From assembly GCA_034439675.1 (NCBI GenBank), contig JAWXAW010000076.1, positions 1-64,000 on the forward strand: a DNA stretch of 64,000 nt, given 5' to 3'. The notes under the pieces were generated by a model. It saw only the letters and a program-made list of their open reading frames with translations. It had not been told where the DNA came from and ran no database searches. The position numbers were made by a program, and so were the translations under genes. Of this stretch, positions 52,239 through 62,037 are shown one piece after another (position 1 is the stretch's first letter; every line of letters begins with the position of its first letter). Origin of the DNA: Opimibacter sp034439675. Its GTDB lineage: Bacteria; Bacteroidota; Bacteroidia; Chitinophagales; Saprospiraceae.

Positions 52239-52898
52239 TTACTTATTGGGTACAACAGGTTTCAACTTCTCTTCATTATACCGGATGAGCACGTCCCTGA
52301 TATTATTGTACATCGGCATTTGAAGAGTTGGTATCTCTCGCGGATCAAACCAAGCTGCATCCTGAATACCTTCTTCTTTTTGCAAAACGAGCTGATCGGG
52401 CGAATTGGTCTTCATGAGATACCAGCGGGTACGTTTGAGTGTACGTTGCTTACTCATCAGATAACAATGGTAACCATTGTTTAATCTTTCGAGGAGTTCA
52501 AGATCAATCAAACCAGTCTCCTCGCAAACCTCCCTTACAGCGGTTTGCGCCAGCGTTTCACCAGGGTCCTGCTTACCTTTAGGAAGGTCCCAGACGCTTC
52601 GTCTGAAAATCAGGAGTACTTTTCCGAAAGGATTGAGCACTAATCCGCCTCCTGCCTTTATATAATTGTACAGTGACTTAAAATCCTTCCAAAGTTGATC
52701 TACATTATCAGCTTGAATGATGATCCCTTCATGGTGCTTATTTTTTTCAAGCAACTCAACATAATTCAACAGCATCTTAGGTTTGCCTCTATATAGCGCA
52801 TGAATAAGGGAACGCTCAAAGGCAGTTTCATCACCAAGGTCAGAAGTCTGGGTGAGAATCAAAGGGCTCTCGTTAATGTATATTTTATACCTTTGCAT
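52239..52898 (-). CDS. NUDIX hydrolase
   Basis: About 219 residues from the ATG at 52898. An extra N-terminal domain of about 85 residues precedes a NUDIX fold whose box is complete: Gly108, Glu114, Arg122, Glu123, Glu126, Glu127 and Gly129 (GKQDPGETLAQTAVREVCEE, continuing TGL). It hydrolyses some nucleoside-diphosphate-linked compound; the substrate is unknown. Divergent from pyrE with only 19 bases between the starts. Confidence 0.9.
   Translation of the reverse strand: MQRYKIYINESPLILTQTSDLGDETAFERSLIHALYRGKPKMLLNYVELLEKNKHHEGIIIQADNVDQLWKDFKSLYNYIKAGGGLVLNPFGKVLLIFRRSVWDLPKGKQDPGETLAQTAVREVCEETGLIDLELLERLNNGYHCYLMSKQRTLKRTRWYLMKTNSPDQLVLQKEEGIQDAAWFDPREIPTLQMPMYNNIRDVLIRYNEEKLKPVVPNK
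52888..52895 (+). promoter_or_regulatory. Bacteroidota -7 element for pyrE
   Basis: TACCTTTG on the + strand fits TAnnTTTG and lies 22 bases before the pyrE ATG. It overlaps the first codons of the divergent NUDIX gene, so the two transcripts start face to face. Confidence 0.5.
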
Positions 52899-52917
52899 CA
52901 ACGTTATTTAGTCACAA

Positions 52918-53562
52918 ATGATTAATAATCAAATACTTGCATCCAAACTCCTCGAAACAGGCGCTGTCCGGATACAACCTGAAAGTCCATTTACATGGGC
53001 TTCCGGTCTTCGGTCACCGATTTATTGTGATAACCGCATACTCCTCTCCTACCCGGAAATAAGAACTGGTCTGGTCGATTTAATGGTGAAGGTGATAAAA
53101 GATTTTGAATTGTTTGATACTGTAGCCGGGGTAGCCACAGCCGGCATCCCTGCCGGTGTCCTTTTAGCAGATCGCCTGAAGATGCCTTTCGCCTATGTGC
53201 GCTCAAAGCCAAAGGAACACGGAAGACAAAATCTTATCGAAGGAAGCATCTCTCCGGATGCAAATGTGTTAGTGATCGAAGACTTGATCTCTACAGGGAT
53301 GAGTAGCCTTCAGGCGGTGGAGGCTATCCGGCAGGTTTCTGCAAAGGTAGTAGGTGTCTTAGCTATATTCCAATATGGTTTGCCAAAGGCTACCCTAGCT
53401 TTTAAGGAAGCTGAATGTCCTTTTCAAACGCTCACTGATTTTCAGACGATCATAGAGGTAGCTGCGGATAAGCATATCATTGAGCATCAGCATCTCGATC
53501 TTCTGAGCCGCTGGTCAGCTGACCCTCAGGCCTGGTCAGAAAATTATATACGCAAACATTAA
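52918..53562 (+). CDS. pyrE: Orotate phosphoribosyltransferase
   Basis: Makes OMP from orotate and PRPP in pyrimidine synthesis. 214 residues; FTWASGLRSPIYCDNR near the start, GVATAGIPAGVLLA, YVRSKPKEHGRQNLIEG, and the PRPP loop VLVIEDLISTGMSS at 117-130. First gene of a rightward run with the M42 peptidase (18 bases), the UbiA-like gene, RidA and queE. Confidence 0.97.
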   Translation: MINNQILASKLLETGAVRIQPESPFTWASGLRSPIYCDNRILLSYPEIRTGLVDLMVKVIKDFELFDTVAGVATAGIPAGVLLADRLKMPFAYVRSKPKEHGRQNLIEGSISPDANVLVIEDLISTGMSSLQAVEAIRQVSAKVVGVLAIFQYGLPKATLAFKEAECPFQTLTDFQTIIEVAADKHIIEHQHLDLLSRWSADPQAWSENYIRKH

Positions 53563-53580
53563 TTAAAATACTACTGAACT

Positions 53581-54660
53581 GTGATTGATAAAAAATCAAA
53601 AAAATTTCTGAAGGAATATCTGGGCAATGCGAGTCCCACCGGACATGAAACGAAAGGACAGGAATTGTGGCTTGATTATATTTCACCCTATGTGCATGAG
53701 TGGCATACCGATGTATATGGGACCGCCTACGGCATCATCAATCCCGGAAAAAAATATAAAGTAGTCATTGAAAGCCATGCAGATGAAATCTCTTGGTACG
53801 TCAACTACATTTCTGACAAGGGCAATATTCATGTGATCCGCAACGGAGGTTCAGATCAGACCATTGCCGCCAGCAGGAGGGTCAATATCCATACGCCAAA
53901 AGGAATCGTCCGGGGCGTCTTCGGCTGGCCTGCTATCCACGTCCGAAAAGGAAAAGACGCCAACCTGGCTCCAACACTGGAAAATATATTTATCGATGTC
54001 GGAGCTAAGGACAAAAAGGAAGTGGAAGAACTTGGTATCCACGTGGGATGTGTGATCACCTACGATGACGGATATGAGGAAATCAATAAAAAATGTTTTA
54101 TCGGCAGAGCGTTGGATAACCGGCTGGGTGGATATTGTATCGCGGAAGTGGCCCGAAAATTATTTGAAGAAAAAATCAAACTCCCCTACTCACTTTACGT
54201 AGTCAATTCGGTGCAGGAAGAAGTAGGTTTGCATGGAGCCACCATGATCGCCCAGACAATCCGGCCTGATGTCGCCATCATTACGGACGTTACCCATGAT
54301 ACCAGCACGCCTCTGATTGATGCAAAACAGGAAGGAGATGTCAGACTTGGCCTCGGGCCGGCATTGACCTATGCGCCTTCTGTGCACCGTAAACTCTTAC
54401 AACTTATTGAAGATACGGCGCAGGCCAACAAAATCCCGTTTCAACGGGTGGCCTCCTCAAGGAGTACTGGCACTGATACGGATGCCTTTGCTTATGCGAA
54501 TGGCGGCATTCCATCAGCACTGATATCCATACCCCTACGGTATATGCATACGACGGTAGAAATGGCCCATTTTGAAGACATCAGCCATTTGATTAACTTG
54601 ATCTCCGCATCGCTCCAGCAAATCAAATCAGGGCACAACTTTAAATACTTTGATCGGTAG
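53581..54660 (+). CDS. M42-family metallopeptidase (aminopeptidase/endoglucanase-type)
   Basis: 359 residues, cytoplasmic. The dimetal ligands of the M42 family are all visible: His66 and Asp68 (SHADEISW), Asp179 (GRALDNRLGG), Glu213/Glu214 (VQEEVGLHG), Asp236 (ITDVTHD) and His323 (YMHTTVEM). M42 enzymes trim N-terminal residues; some were misnamed glucanases. Starts with GTG at 53581. The 3' end overlaps the next gene by 11 bases. Confidence 0.94.
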   Translation: MIDKKSKKFLKEYLGNASPTGHETKGQELWLDYISPYVHEWHTDVYGTAYGIINPGKKYKVVIESHADEISWYVNYISDKGNIHVIRNGGSDQTIAASRRVNIHTPKGIVRGVFGWPAIHVRKGKDANLAPTLENIFIDVGAKDKKEVEELGIHVGCVITYDDGYEEINKKCFIGRALDNRLGGYCIAEVARKLFEEKIKLPYSLYVVNSVQEEVGLHGATMIAQTIRPDVAIITDVTHDTSTPLIDAKQEGDVRLGLGPALTYAPSVHRKLLQLIEDTAQANKIPFQRVASSRSTGTDTDAFAYANGGIPSALISIPLRYMHTTVEMAHFEDISHLINLISASLQQIKSGHNFKYFDR

Positions 54661-55516
54661 ATTATTAAAAGATATTATTAATCTCCTGATCTATGGAGGT
54701 GCGTTCATAGGGCTTTGTGCATCCTCTATTACTGCATTAACGTTCGAACTGACAGGAAGGAGTGAAGAAAACCTTCCGTATATTCTTCTCATAGGAGCTG
54801 CGACCGCAGCTTTGTATACGATACACAGGATCATTGGCCTTCATAAATCAGCCCATGTAAAAAATTCTGATCGGTTTACGGTCATTCGGAAATATCAATT
54901 TCACATCAGGGTGTATTCCGTTTTGTGGATATTACTTTCCTTGTGGTTATTGATCCCGTTATTTAGCATAACATTTATTTTATGGCTTTTGCCTGGCGGG
55001 ATTATCGGCTTCTCCTATGTCTTTCCTTTACTTTCGGGTGGACGTAGATTGCGGGACCTCGGATGGGGAAAAATAATGATGATTGGCTGGTCATGGTCAT
55101 GGTTGACAGCTGTGGTTCCGCTTTGGTATTTTACAGATGGCTCCATTCAGATGACAGTCATACACGGGCTTGAACGATTTTTGTTTATTATGCTCATCAC
55201 GATTCCGTTTGAGATCCGGGATCTGTATATGGACAAATCACTTGGATTGATCACGATGCCTGAAAAACTGGGGAGGAAACGAACAAGGCGAGTTGCCGGA
55301 ATCATGTGTGGGGTGATTATATTTCTCAGTCTGATATCTTCGTTCCACTATTTCAATCCACCTTATGTGATTGCCATGGCTTTGACCAGCCTATCCGTGC
55401 TCCCAATGATAAATTACAGTTACCTGACAGCGGATGATTATTTCTTTGGCGGGCTCGTAGACGGCACAATGATCATTGCGGTATGGGTGTTTAAAATTGC
55501 AAATATTTTTATCTGA
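54650..55516 (+). CDS. UbiA-like prenyltransferase-family membrane protein
   Basis: 288 residues with about eight hydrophobic segments. The C-terminal half has the second UbiA acidic motif in EIRDLYMDKSLGLITMP (Asp-x-x-x-Asp) followed by the basic EKLGRKRTRR. The first acidic motif, normally NDxxD, is replaced by TIHRIIGLHKS, so catalysis as a standard prenyltransferase is doubtful. Starts with TTG inside the end of the M42 peptidase gene, so it is probably translationally coupled. Confidence 0.72.
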   Translation: MIGRLLKDIINLLIYGGAFIGLCASSITALTFELTGRSEENLPYILLIGAATAALYTIHRIIGLHKSAHVKNSDRFTVIRKYQFHIRVYSVLWILLSLWLLIPLFSITFILWLLPGGIIGFSYVFPLLSGGRRLRDLGWGKIMMIGWSWSWLTAVVPLWYFTDGSIQMTVIHGLERFLFIMLITIPFEIRDLYMDKSLGLITMPEKLGRKRTRRVAGIMCGVIIFLSLISSFHYFNPPYVIAMALTSLSVLPMINYSYLTADDYFFGGLVDGTMIIAVWVFKIANIFI

Positions 55517-55613
55517 CAAAATCATTCGCCTCATCACCTTGCGCTGAAAAAGGCAATTCCAATCAGAGCCAGAGATTATCGTTCAAAGCATTTAATTTAC
55601 CAGTATTTAACCG

Positions 55614-56006
55614 ATGACATCACGAGAAAATCTAAGTTCGGGAGCTCCATGGGAACCTATTGTCGGTTATTCCCGGGCTGTACGGATAGGCAACATTATC
55701 GAGGTCTCCGGGACATGTGCTGTGGATAATGACGGAAATCCATTTGGTATAGGGGATCCCTACCATCAGACAAAACGATGTCTGGAAATCATCGTTAATA
55801 CCATACTTAAACTTGGAGGCAGTCTCCATGATGTCATCAGAACGAGAATATATGTGACCGATATCAGCCAGTGGGAACTAATAGGCAAGGCACATGGAGA
55901 GGTTTTTGGCGACATCAGACCGGCCACCACTATGGTTGAAGTACGCAACCTAATAGCCCCGGATTATCTGGTGGAAATAGAGGCGACAGCCATACTTAAA
56001 TCCTGA
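55614..56006 (+). CDS. RidA/YjgF-family protein
   Basis: 130 residues; enamine/imine deaminase family. Shows RIGNIIEVSGTCAVD, the conserved Arg in VIRTRIYVTDISQW, ATTMVEVRNLI and the terminal YLVEIEATAIL. Clears reactive enamines from PLP enzymes; substrate not defined. queE starts 4 bases after its stop, so the two are likely co-transcribed. Confidence 0.95.
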   Translation: MTSRENLSSGAPWEPIVGYSRAVRIGNIIEVSGTCAVDNDGNPFGIGDPYHQTKRCLEIIVNTILKLGGSLHDVIRTRIYVTDISQWELIGKAHGEVFGDIRPATTMVEVRNLIAPDYLVEIEATAILKS

Positions 56007-56010
56007 TCTG

Positions 56011-56643
56011 ATGTCCGGTTATAAAGTCAAAGAAATCTATTACACCCTTCAGGGAGAAGGCGCACACACCGGTCGTCCTGCTGTTTTTCTCAGGTTTACA
56101 GGATGTAACCTATGGAGTGGAAGAGAAGAAGACCGCGCTGATGCCGTATGCCAGTTTTGCGATACTGATTTTGTAGGCATGGATGGAACACTGGGTGGAA
56201 AGTATTCTGCTGAAGAGCTTGCTGACACTATCGATTCACTTTGGCCTGCGGAAAGAAACAACAACTATGTTGTTTGTACCGGAGGAGAACCCTTGCTGCA
56301 GTTAGATACACAGCTCATTGAAGCATTACATGCTAAACATTTTCAAATAGGTGTCGAGACAAATGGCACGATAACGCCTCCACAGGGCATAGATTGGATT
56401 TGTGTAAGTCCAAAGGCAAATACAGAAATTGTAATTCGGAAAGGAAACGAAATAAAACTGGTGGTCAGGCAGAAAGGAATTGAACCTGCACTCTTTGAGC
56501 AGTGGGATTTTGACCACTTTTTTCTTCAGCCGATGGATGGCCCCGATCTGCATTCATTTACGGAATGGGCGATGCAGTATTGCATGGAAAATCCAAAATG
56601 GAGACTGAGTGTTCAGACCCATAAGTTACTGGGTATTAGGTAG
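56011..56643 (+). CDS. queE: 7-carboxy-7-deazaguanine synthase
   Basis: Radical-SAM enzyme in queuosine precursor synthesis. 210 residues. LQGEGAHTGRPAVFLRFTGCNLW is typical. The cluster cysteines are Cys32, Cys47 and Cys50, the expanded Cx14Cx2C form known for this QueE subgroup. CTGGEPLLQ is the SAM-binding GGEP. It works after FolE (12761-13360) and QueD; queC and queD are not visible. Confidence 0.95.
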   Translation: MSGYKVKEIYYTLQGEGAHTGRPAVFLRFTGCNLWSGREEDRADAVCQFCDTDFVGMDGTLGGKYSAEELADTIDSLWPAERNNNYVVCTGGEPLLQLDTQLIEALHAKHFQIGVETNGTITPPQGIDWICVSPKANTEIVIRKGNEIKLVVRQKGIEPALFEQWDFDHFFLQPMDGPDLHSFTEWAMQYCMENPKWRLSVQTHKLLGIR

Positions 56644-56679
56644 ACAATCTGACGTTAGCAATGGGCAGTCGTTGGAAAG

Positions 56680-59600
56680 CTATCTCATTACGGTTATATC
56701 TCCAACTTTTACCTTGTTTTTTCCATTCAGGTCTTTCCATAAGAGTTTGTAAACATATACACCGCTTGGCACTTTGTCTTCACGGACACTTCCATCCCAT
56801 TTAAAAGGAACATTTCCATACTGACCGTGCAACAGACTCCCCCAACGGTCAAAGATTTCCAGAGAAACAAGGCGTTCTTCCGGAAGATTGGTAATAACTT
56901 CCATCTCATCATTTATCAGGTCGCCGTCTGGTGAAAAAATATTGGGAATATAAAAAGTTTCCTTTTCAATAACGGTGATCAGGAGTTCATCTTCATATAA
57001 ACAACCAGCAGTATCCTCTACAATAACAGAAACCAGAGTGGTAACCTCAGGACCGAACCAAAATTCTTCTATCCCAAGACCTGGAAAAGAAGGATTCCAC
57101 GATACTGTAGAAACAACAATCCCTTCAGCTGTCGGAGCAATCAAAACACTATCCCCTTTCTGGATGGTTTCATCTGATCCAAGGTCAACAGTACCAAAAT
57201 TCTGATCCGATACATTGGCCGGGATTTCAATGGTACAACCAATCATGTCTGTTATTGAAACTACATGCTCCCCCAAACCAACATTCTGAATGATGTAAGG
57301 AAGCTGATTCACTGGAGTACTCATACCATTATCTATCTGGATGAGATATGGTGGTGTTCCGTCTGTGATGGATTCAACAACTAATTGTCCATCGATATTC
57401 CCTGGACAAGTAGGTGGTATACTGTTGATAAGCGCACCTTCAGGGCCGATAAATTCAGCATTGAATGTATCCCTTTCCTCACATCCTCCCATATCACGGA
57501 CTATCCATATGTAAAGGCCCTCTTCATAGAGTGGTAAGGTTGGTTGCATTTTCGTGCCATCAGGTGTAATCCACGTGGAGAAAGGAAGACCCTGGGCACC
57601 GGTGACAATTGGTATCAAAACAAAGGTGTCCCCGGGACAAAAAGTTATAGTGTCAGCAATATCTTCTGTAAATAATGTACAGTTACAATCCGGAGCAGGA
57701 ATAAATAATGAAGCTGCACATAAACCGGATGCAGATGAGACCATGACAATAATATCCTGATCCATAGAAATATTAGCTATCCTGAATTGTCCTGTACCTG
57801 CTGTAGTCACATCACCAAAATCAGCGTTGAGTGATGCAGCATTGGTCTGTACAAGGACCTCATAGCTCAACTGTGCTGAATCACATTCAATATCTACAAC
57901 TGTGATAAAAGGTGATTCTTCAATAATAAATGGAATATCCGAAGAGGCCGGGCAGCCGGCAACAGAAGTATTGAGCGTGTACGTGAGCGTATAATTACCT
58001 GCAGTAGCTCCTGAAGTTGAAATCTGGGATCCCGATATTGTTGGCCATGTACCACCGGCAGGTCCGTTCGAAACCATCCAGCCTCCCGGATCTGCAAGGA
58101 TGATCTGATCATCTAAATCTAAAATTTCATTCTGACAGATTTCAACTCCTACATTGTCGAGTATTAGTGGCGGGCAAGAACAGTCCTCTACGACAACATT
58201 GAATACATACGTACTATCTGAACAAGGTGCTGCGGCGGTTTGCGTGATGTACACAAATCGGTAATTGCCTGGCAGCACCCCAGCAAAATCTACATTCGAC
58301 GGATTACTGAGATCAACCATAGCGTCATCAAAATCCGACCATAACCCTGTTCCATCGCCCTGAACTATAAAAGAGGAAAGATTGATGACAGAGCCACTGT
58401 CTGGGTGGTTGCAGAGTGTATCAGCAAGCGCACTGAAGGTGGTCGAGGGGGGATTAACCAGGAAGAGTATTATCGTATCTTCTGGTACAACACAAAAACC
58501 AAAAGTGTCGATAGCAGATGCGATAAGATTGATCTGCGCAGAAGCCACATCGAAAACCGATGGGAAATAAAACGTATTCAATGCTAGCGGATCACCAAAT
58601 ACACCCAGACCGGACGTTGACCAAACAACTCCTGTAGCTGAACCCCCGATGATTGCATTAAACTGAACTGACGAAAGTCCACACGTACTAGTATCCCCTA
58701 AAATGGAAAGGGTCGGTAGTTCCTGAATAAAAATTTCAATCTCGGCACTATCGGGACATCCAACAAGTGGGGCAGCATCAAAAGTAAACCGCAACCCATA
58801 TGTACCAGGATCACAACCATTGATAATGAAAGTAGATCCTGTAAGCGTGCCAGGGTTGGAGCCAGGTGGCCCACTGAATATCTGCCAGCTACCAGGTGCA
58901 CCCGCCTGCACAAAAGCATCAAGCTGTAGCGAAGGCATCGAATTACATAGACCACTTGGTAAGTTCTGCACCACAAGCAGCGGGCATAGACAATCTTCAA
59001 CAGAAATTATGATGTCATAGATAGTCTCTGCGCATGGGGATGAAGCAGAATTAGTCTGATACTGAAAAACATAAACCCCTTCTGCGATCCCGTTAAAATC
59101 TACTGATGCAGGATTGGTAAAGTCAACTGGTACACCTGAAACATTTGTCCATGTTCCCAATGCATCACCATCAGTAATCAATGCAGGAAAATTAATCACT
59201 GAGCCATTCGCAACAATATTACAGATAGTAACTGTATCGTTTACAAAAACTGCAAAAGGAGGTTGATTAAAGAAAAGGGTTATCGTATCACTTTGGTTTC
59301 CGCACAACGGATCAAGCACATTCAGGAATAAATAAAATCCAGGGGCAATTGAATCCTGAGTTCCGGGGGTATAAGTTGTAACAAGGGAATTATTGTCGCC
59401 AAACAATCCATCTCCCGATGTTTCCCAGAAAATTGTATACGGACCCGACGGTGTTATCGATCCATCAAGCATAACAGCCTGTGGACCACAAAACGAAACA
59501 TCAGGACCCGCATCTGGATCGACAACCTGGTCGACCATAATTACTTCACTTGAGGAAGGTGGACAACCTGGTTCAGGTGCATTAAGGGTGTATGTGACGG

Positions 59601-61941
59601 TATACAACCCTGGATCTGAAATGTTGGTTGAAAAAACGCTGCCCGATACAGTAGCAGGATTCAATCCGGGTGGTTGATCAGTGATACTCCATGAGCCGGG
59701 GTCACCTGCCTCAAGTAACACAGAGAGATCAAGCATATCGCTAAAAGCACACAATGCTGCTATTGGAGGATTGGTTTCCAGCTCTGGACAATCACACAAA
59801 ATGATATCCACAGGAATATTGTACGTGATCTGTCCGCACTCTGGAAATACACTCTGGATAATCACTGAAACAATAAAAAACTGGTTGTTTATATCTCCAG
59901 GTCCCGGTGTATACGTTACCCTGGTATTACTTTCGACCAATAATGTACCATCACCTGCCGAACTCCAGATAGCTGTGTTATACGGTCCTTCAATATCAAT
60001 CTCAATGACCAGGCTATCCCCGTCACAGATTTCAAGGTCAAGCGGTATATCGACAGATGGAGCTTCAACGATTGTCAGCTCAAGTGGTTCACTGGAGATC
60101 AGGCATGCATCAGGATCAACAGGCACAAAAAACAAAATCACCATACCTGCTGCTATGTCAACAGGACCGGGTGTATAAATAGTGCTTTCAACAAAAGGGT
60201 CATCAAACACACCATCTCCGGTTGTTTCCCAATTACATGGTTCATTACTGCCTGTGATCTGTGCGAAAATGGCAGCAACATCATTATTACATATAGTTAA
60301 GGGCGTATTAACTTCAATGATCAAAGAGGGTTCAATGAAGACCGTAAGACTTGCTTCTGAAGGTATACATGAACCGTTCGGATCCATCCCTAAAAGGGTA
60401 AGCGTTACCTGTTCATTTGCAATGTCGCCAGGACCCGGAGTATACATGGTAGTGAGGTCTGCAGGATCATCGAAACTACCATCTCCATCTGTTGTCCAGA
60501 GTGATTCTGTAGCGGATCCTCCAATAGATCCTGAAATCGTTACAATTTCACCTGCACAAATGGTCTGGTCAGCTCCAGTAGATGAAGAAGGAGCATCAAT
60601 AAACGTAAGGGTAACAGAAGCTGGATCCACTGTGACGGGACAGCCGGATGCACTCACCATTGAAACAATTGTAACCGTAGCAGTGATACCTACAGCAAGT
60701 TCGGGCACATTTAAAATTCCTGTTACCGGATCAAAGGATGGGAAAAAGCCTTCCAGACAGATAAGCATAGATTGCCCGTTGGCCACCGGCAGGTCATTAA
60801 TTTGAAAAGGAGGGAAAAGAGAAGCCATGACGACGATATCGGCCTCAAAAGGGGTATCATCACCGACAATTGTAAAATTGATTTCAGTAGGATCATCCGG
60901 GCAATTGCCTGCACACACATCTCCACCACCTGATAGCATAGCTTCAGGGCAACTGATTTCCAAACCATAGAATGGTGTAAAAATATCAAGGCAGACACCG
61001 GATGGTGGTGGATCGATTATTCCTGTTATCCAGTAATCTCCTCCACCCATTGTCTCACAAAAGTTAGCAGGTACTGTCCAGACGAAATTATCAAATAAAG
61101 CAGCAGGCGGCATAAATGCCGGTATGTCGACAACAGGTATTACATCTGCGAAAACACCAGTGCCTGTATTAGCCCAACCCCATCCATCAACAGGATTGGC
61201 AGGTGGTTGATAATCCAGGCTCAACGCATATTGGCAGGTAGTCCCGGTGATATCGATCATGACAGGACATGATGTGCAAGGCGAATTATTATCAAAATAT
61301 CCCCCTGTACATGCCCCCGTTCCATCATAGGATATGATGTACACCGGAAGTCCGCTCGCGCATAAATTATCACTATCGATAAATACATTATTTGCTGTGC
61401 TACTCTGAATAATCAGGATAGCATTAGGTGGCACGGGACCTGGAGGAAGCGCAATGCCACAACTGAAGTTTGCTGCATTACCGGCAATATAACTATCCCA
61501 TTGAAAAGTACCAGGGCCGAGATTTGACACGAGGATATCAACAGTATTAAAACCACCGGAACCGGTCCAAAGCACCATAAATTCATCACATTGATCACCT
61601 GATCCACCAACTTGGGTGTTATCAGGATTGACCATGATATACAGGACCTGTGGAGGATCAACGCAAGGATCAGCCTGAGCAGGTACTGACCCTATCAATG
61701 TTCCTTCTCCGATATAAGGATTAAAGGTGCCACTAACTCCGATGTACCATTCTACCGTACTTCCCGGATCTATGTTTAGTCCGGCGACTGAAAGAATAAC
61801 AGCCTCGCCCTCACACAGTGGTTCCAGGTTTCCAGATATTGACGAGGTGGTAAATTGGGGGCACTGCGCAAAGGCGGAATGCCAAACCAAAAAACTAGCT
61901 ATACGCAATAGCAGCGGAATACTTACCCTTTTATTTCTCAT
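56680..61941 (-). CDS. Giant adhesin-like protein with 268-270-residue super-repeats and T9SS type B tail
   Basis: 1753 residues with a signal peptide ending AFAQ. Residues about 460-700 hold three repeats of about 90 residues (W-x-T-x-G-D-G-x-F-D-D-P...YTPGPGDIA). From about 716 a larger unit starts with CxCP (residues 716, 984, 1254; last partial one near 1419): GSW.I...PPG.NP...GS, a YTPG module, and a NPASVDF module. The end (FYIPNIFSPDGDLINDEMEV, IFDRWGSLLHG, FKWDGSV, YVYKLLW) is a complete type B sorting tail. Surface-exposed or released; ligand unknown. Confidence 0.93.
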   Translation of the reverse strand: MRNKRVSIPLLLRIASFLVWHSAFAQCPQFTTSSISGNLEPLCEGEAVILSVAGLNIDPGSTVEWYIGVSGTFNPYIGEGTLIGSVPAQADPCVDPPQVLYIMVNPDNTQVGGSGDQCDEFMVLWTGSGGFNTVDILVSNLGPGTFQWDSYIAGNAANFSCGIALPPGPVPPNAILIIQSSTANNVFIDSDNLCASGLPVYIISYDGTGACTGGYFDNNSPCTSCPVMIDITGTTCQYALSLDYQPPANPVDGWGWANTGTGVFADVIPVVDIPAFMPPAALFDNFVWTVPANFCETMGGGDYWITGIIDPPPSGVCLDIFTPFYGLEISCPEAMLSGGGDVCAGNCPDDPTEINFTIVGDDTPFEADIVVMASLFPPFQINDLPVANGQSMLICLEGFFPSFDPVTGILNVPELAVGITATVTIVSMVSASGCPVTVDPASVTLTFIDAPSSSTGADQTICAGEIVTISGSIGGSATESLWTTDGDGSFDDPADLTTMYTPGPGDIANEQVTLTLLGMDPNGSCIPSEASLTVFIEPSLIIEVNTPLTICNNDVAAIFAQITGSNEPCNWETTGDGVFDDPFVESTIYTPGPVDIAAGMVILFFVPVDPDACLISSEPLELTIVEAPSVDIPLDLEICDGDSLVIEIDIEGPYNTAIWSSAGDGTLLVESNTRVTYTPGPGDINNQFFIVSVIIQSVFPECGQITYNIPVDIILCDCPELETNPPIAALCAFSDMLDLSVLLEAGDPGSWSITDQPPGLNPATVSGSVFSTNISDPGLYTVTYTLNAPEPGCPPSSSEVIMVDQVVDPDAGPDVSFCGPQAVMLDGSITPSGPYTIFWETSGDGLFGDNNSLVTTYTPGTQDSIAPGFYLFLNVLDPLCGNQSDTITLFFNQPPFAVFVNDTVTICNIVANGSVINFPALITDGDALGTWTNVSGVPVDFTNPASVDFNGIAEGVYVFQYQTNSASSPCAETIYDIIISVEDCLCPLLVVQNLPSGLCNSMPSLQLDAFVQAGAPGSWQIFSGPPGSNPGTLTGSTFIINGCDPGTYGLRFTFDAAPLVGCPDSAEIEIFIQELPTLSILGDTSTCGLSSVQFNAIIGGSATGVVWSTSGLGVFGDPLALNTFYFPSVFDVASAQINLIASAIDTFGFCVVPEDTIILFLVNPPSTTFSALADTLCNHPDSGSVINLSSFIVQGDGTGLWSDFDDAMVDLSNPSNVDFAGVLPGNYRFVYITQTAAAPCSDSTYVFNVVVEDCSCPPLILDNVGVEICQNEILDLDDQIILADPGGWMVSNGPAGGTWPTISGSQISTSGATAGNYTLTYTLNTSVAGCPASSDIPFIIEESPFITVVDIECDSAQLSYEVLVQTNAASLNADFGDVTTAGTGQFRIANISMDQDIIVMVSSASGLCAASLFIPAPDCNCTLFTEDIADTITFCPGDTFVLIPIVTGAQGLPFSTWITPDGTKMQPTLPLYEEGLYIWIVRDMGGCEERDTFNAEFIGPEGALINSIPPTCPGNIDGQLVVESITDGTPPYLIQIDNGMSTPVNQLPYIIQNVGLGEHVVSITDMIGCTIEIPANVSDQNFGTVDLGSDETIQKGDSVLIAPTAEGIVVSTVSWNPSFPGLGIEEFWFGPEVTTLVSVIVEDTAGCLYEDELLITVIEKETFYIPNIFSPDGDLINDEMEVITNLPEERLVSLEIFDRWGSLLHGQYGNVPFKWDGSVREDKVPSGVYVYKLLWKDLNGKNKVKVGDITVMR

Positions 61942-61951
61942 AAATATGTGC

Positions 61952-61959
61952 CAAAGGTA
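61952..61959 (-). promoter_or_regulatory. Bacteroidota -7 element of the giant adhesin gene
   Basis: TACCTTTG on the minus strand, 10 bases upstream of the ATG at 61941; fits TAnnTTTG. Confidence 0.5.
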
Positions 61960-62037
61960 AGTATAGTCCTGAGGTTAATCTAATGACATCTGGAGAGCAT
62001 ACGAGTGGACTGTAAACTCCAGGAAAAGTGAAACTCG

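Noticed and set aside
60182..60805. Long open frame on the + strand inside the giant adhesin gene
   Set aside because: Antisense to a repeat-rich coding region with clear domains; no start context or family resemblance.
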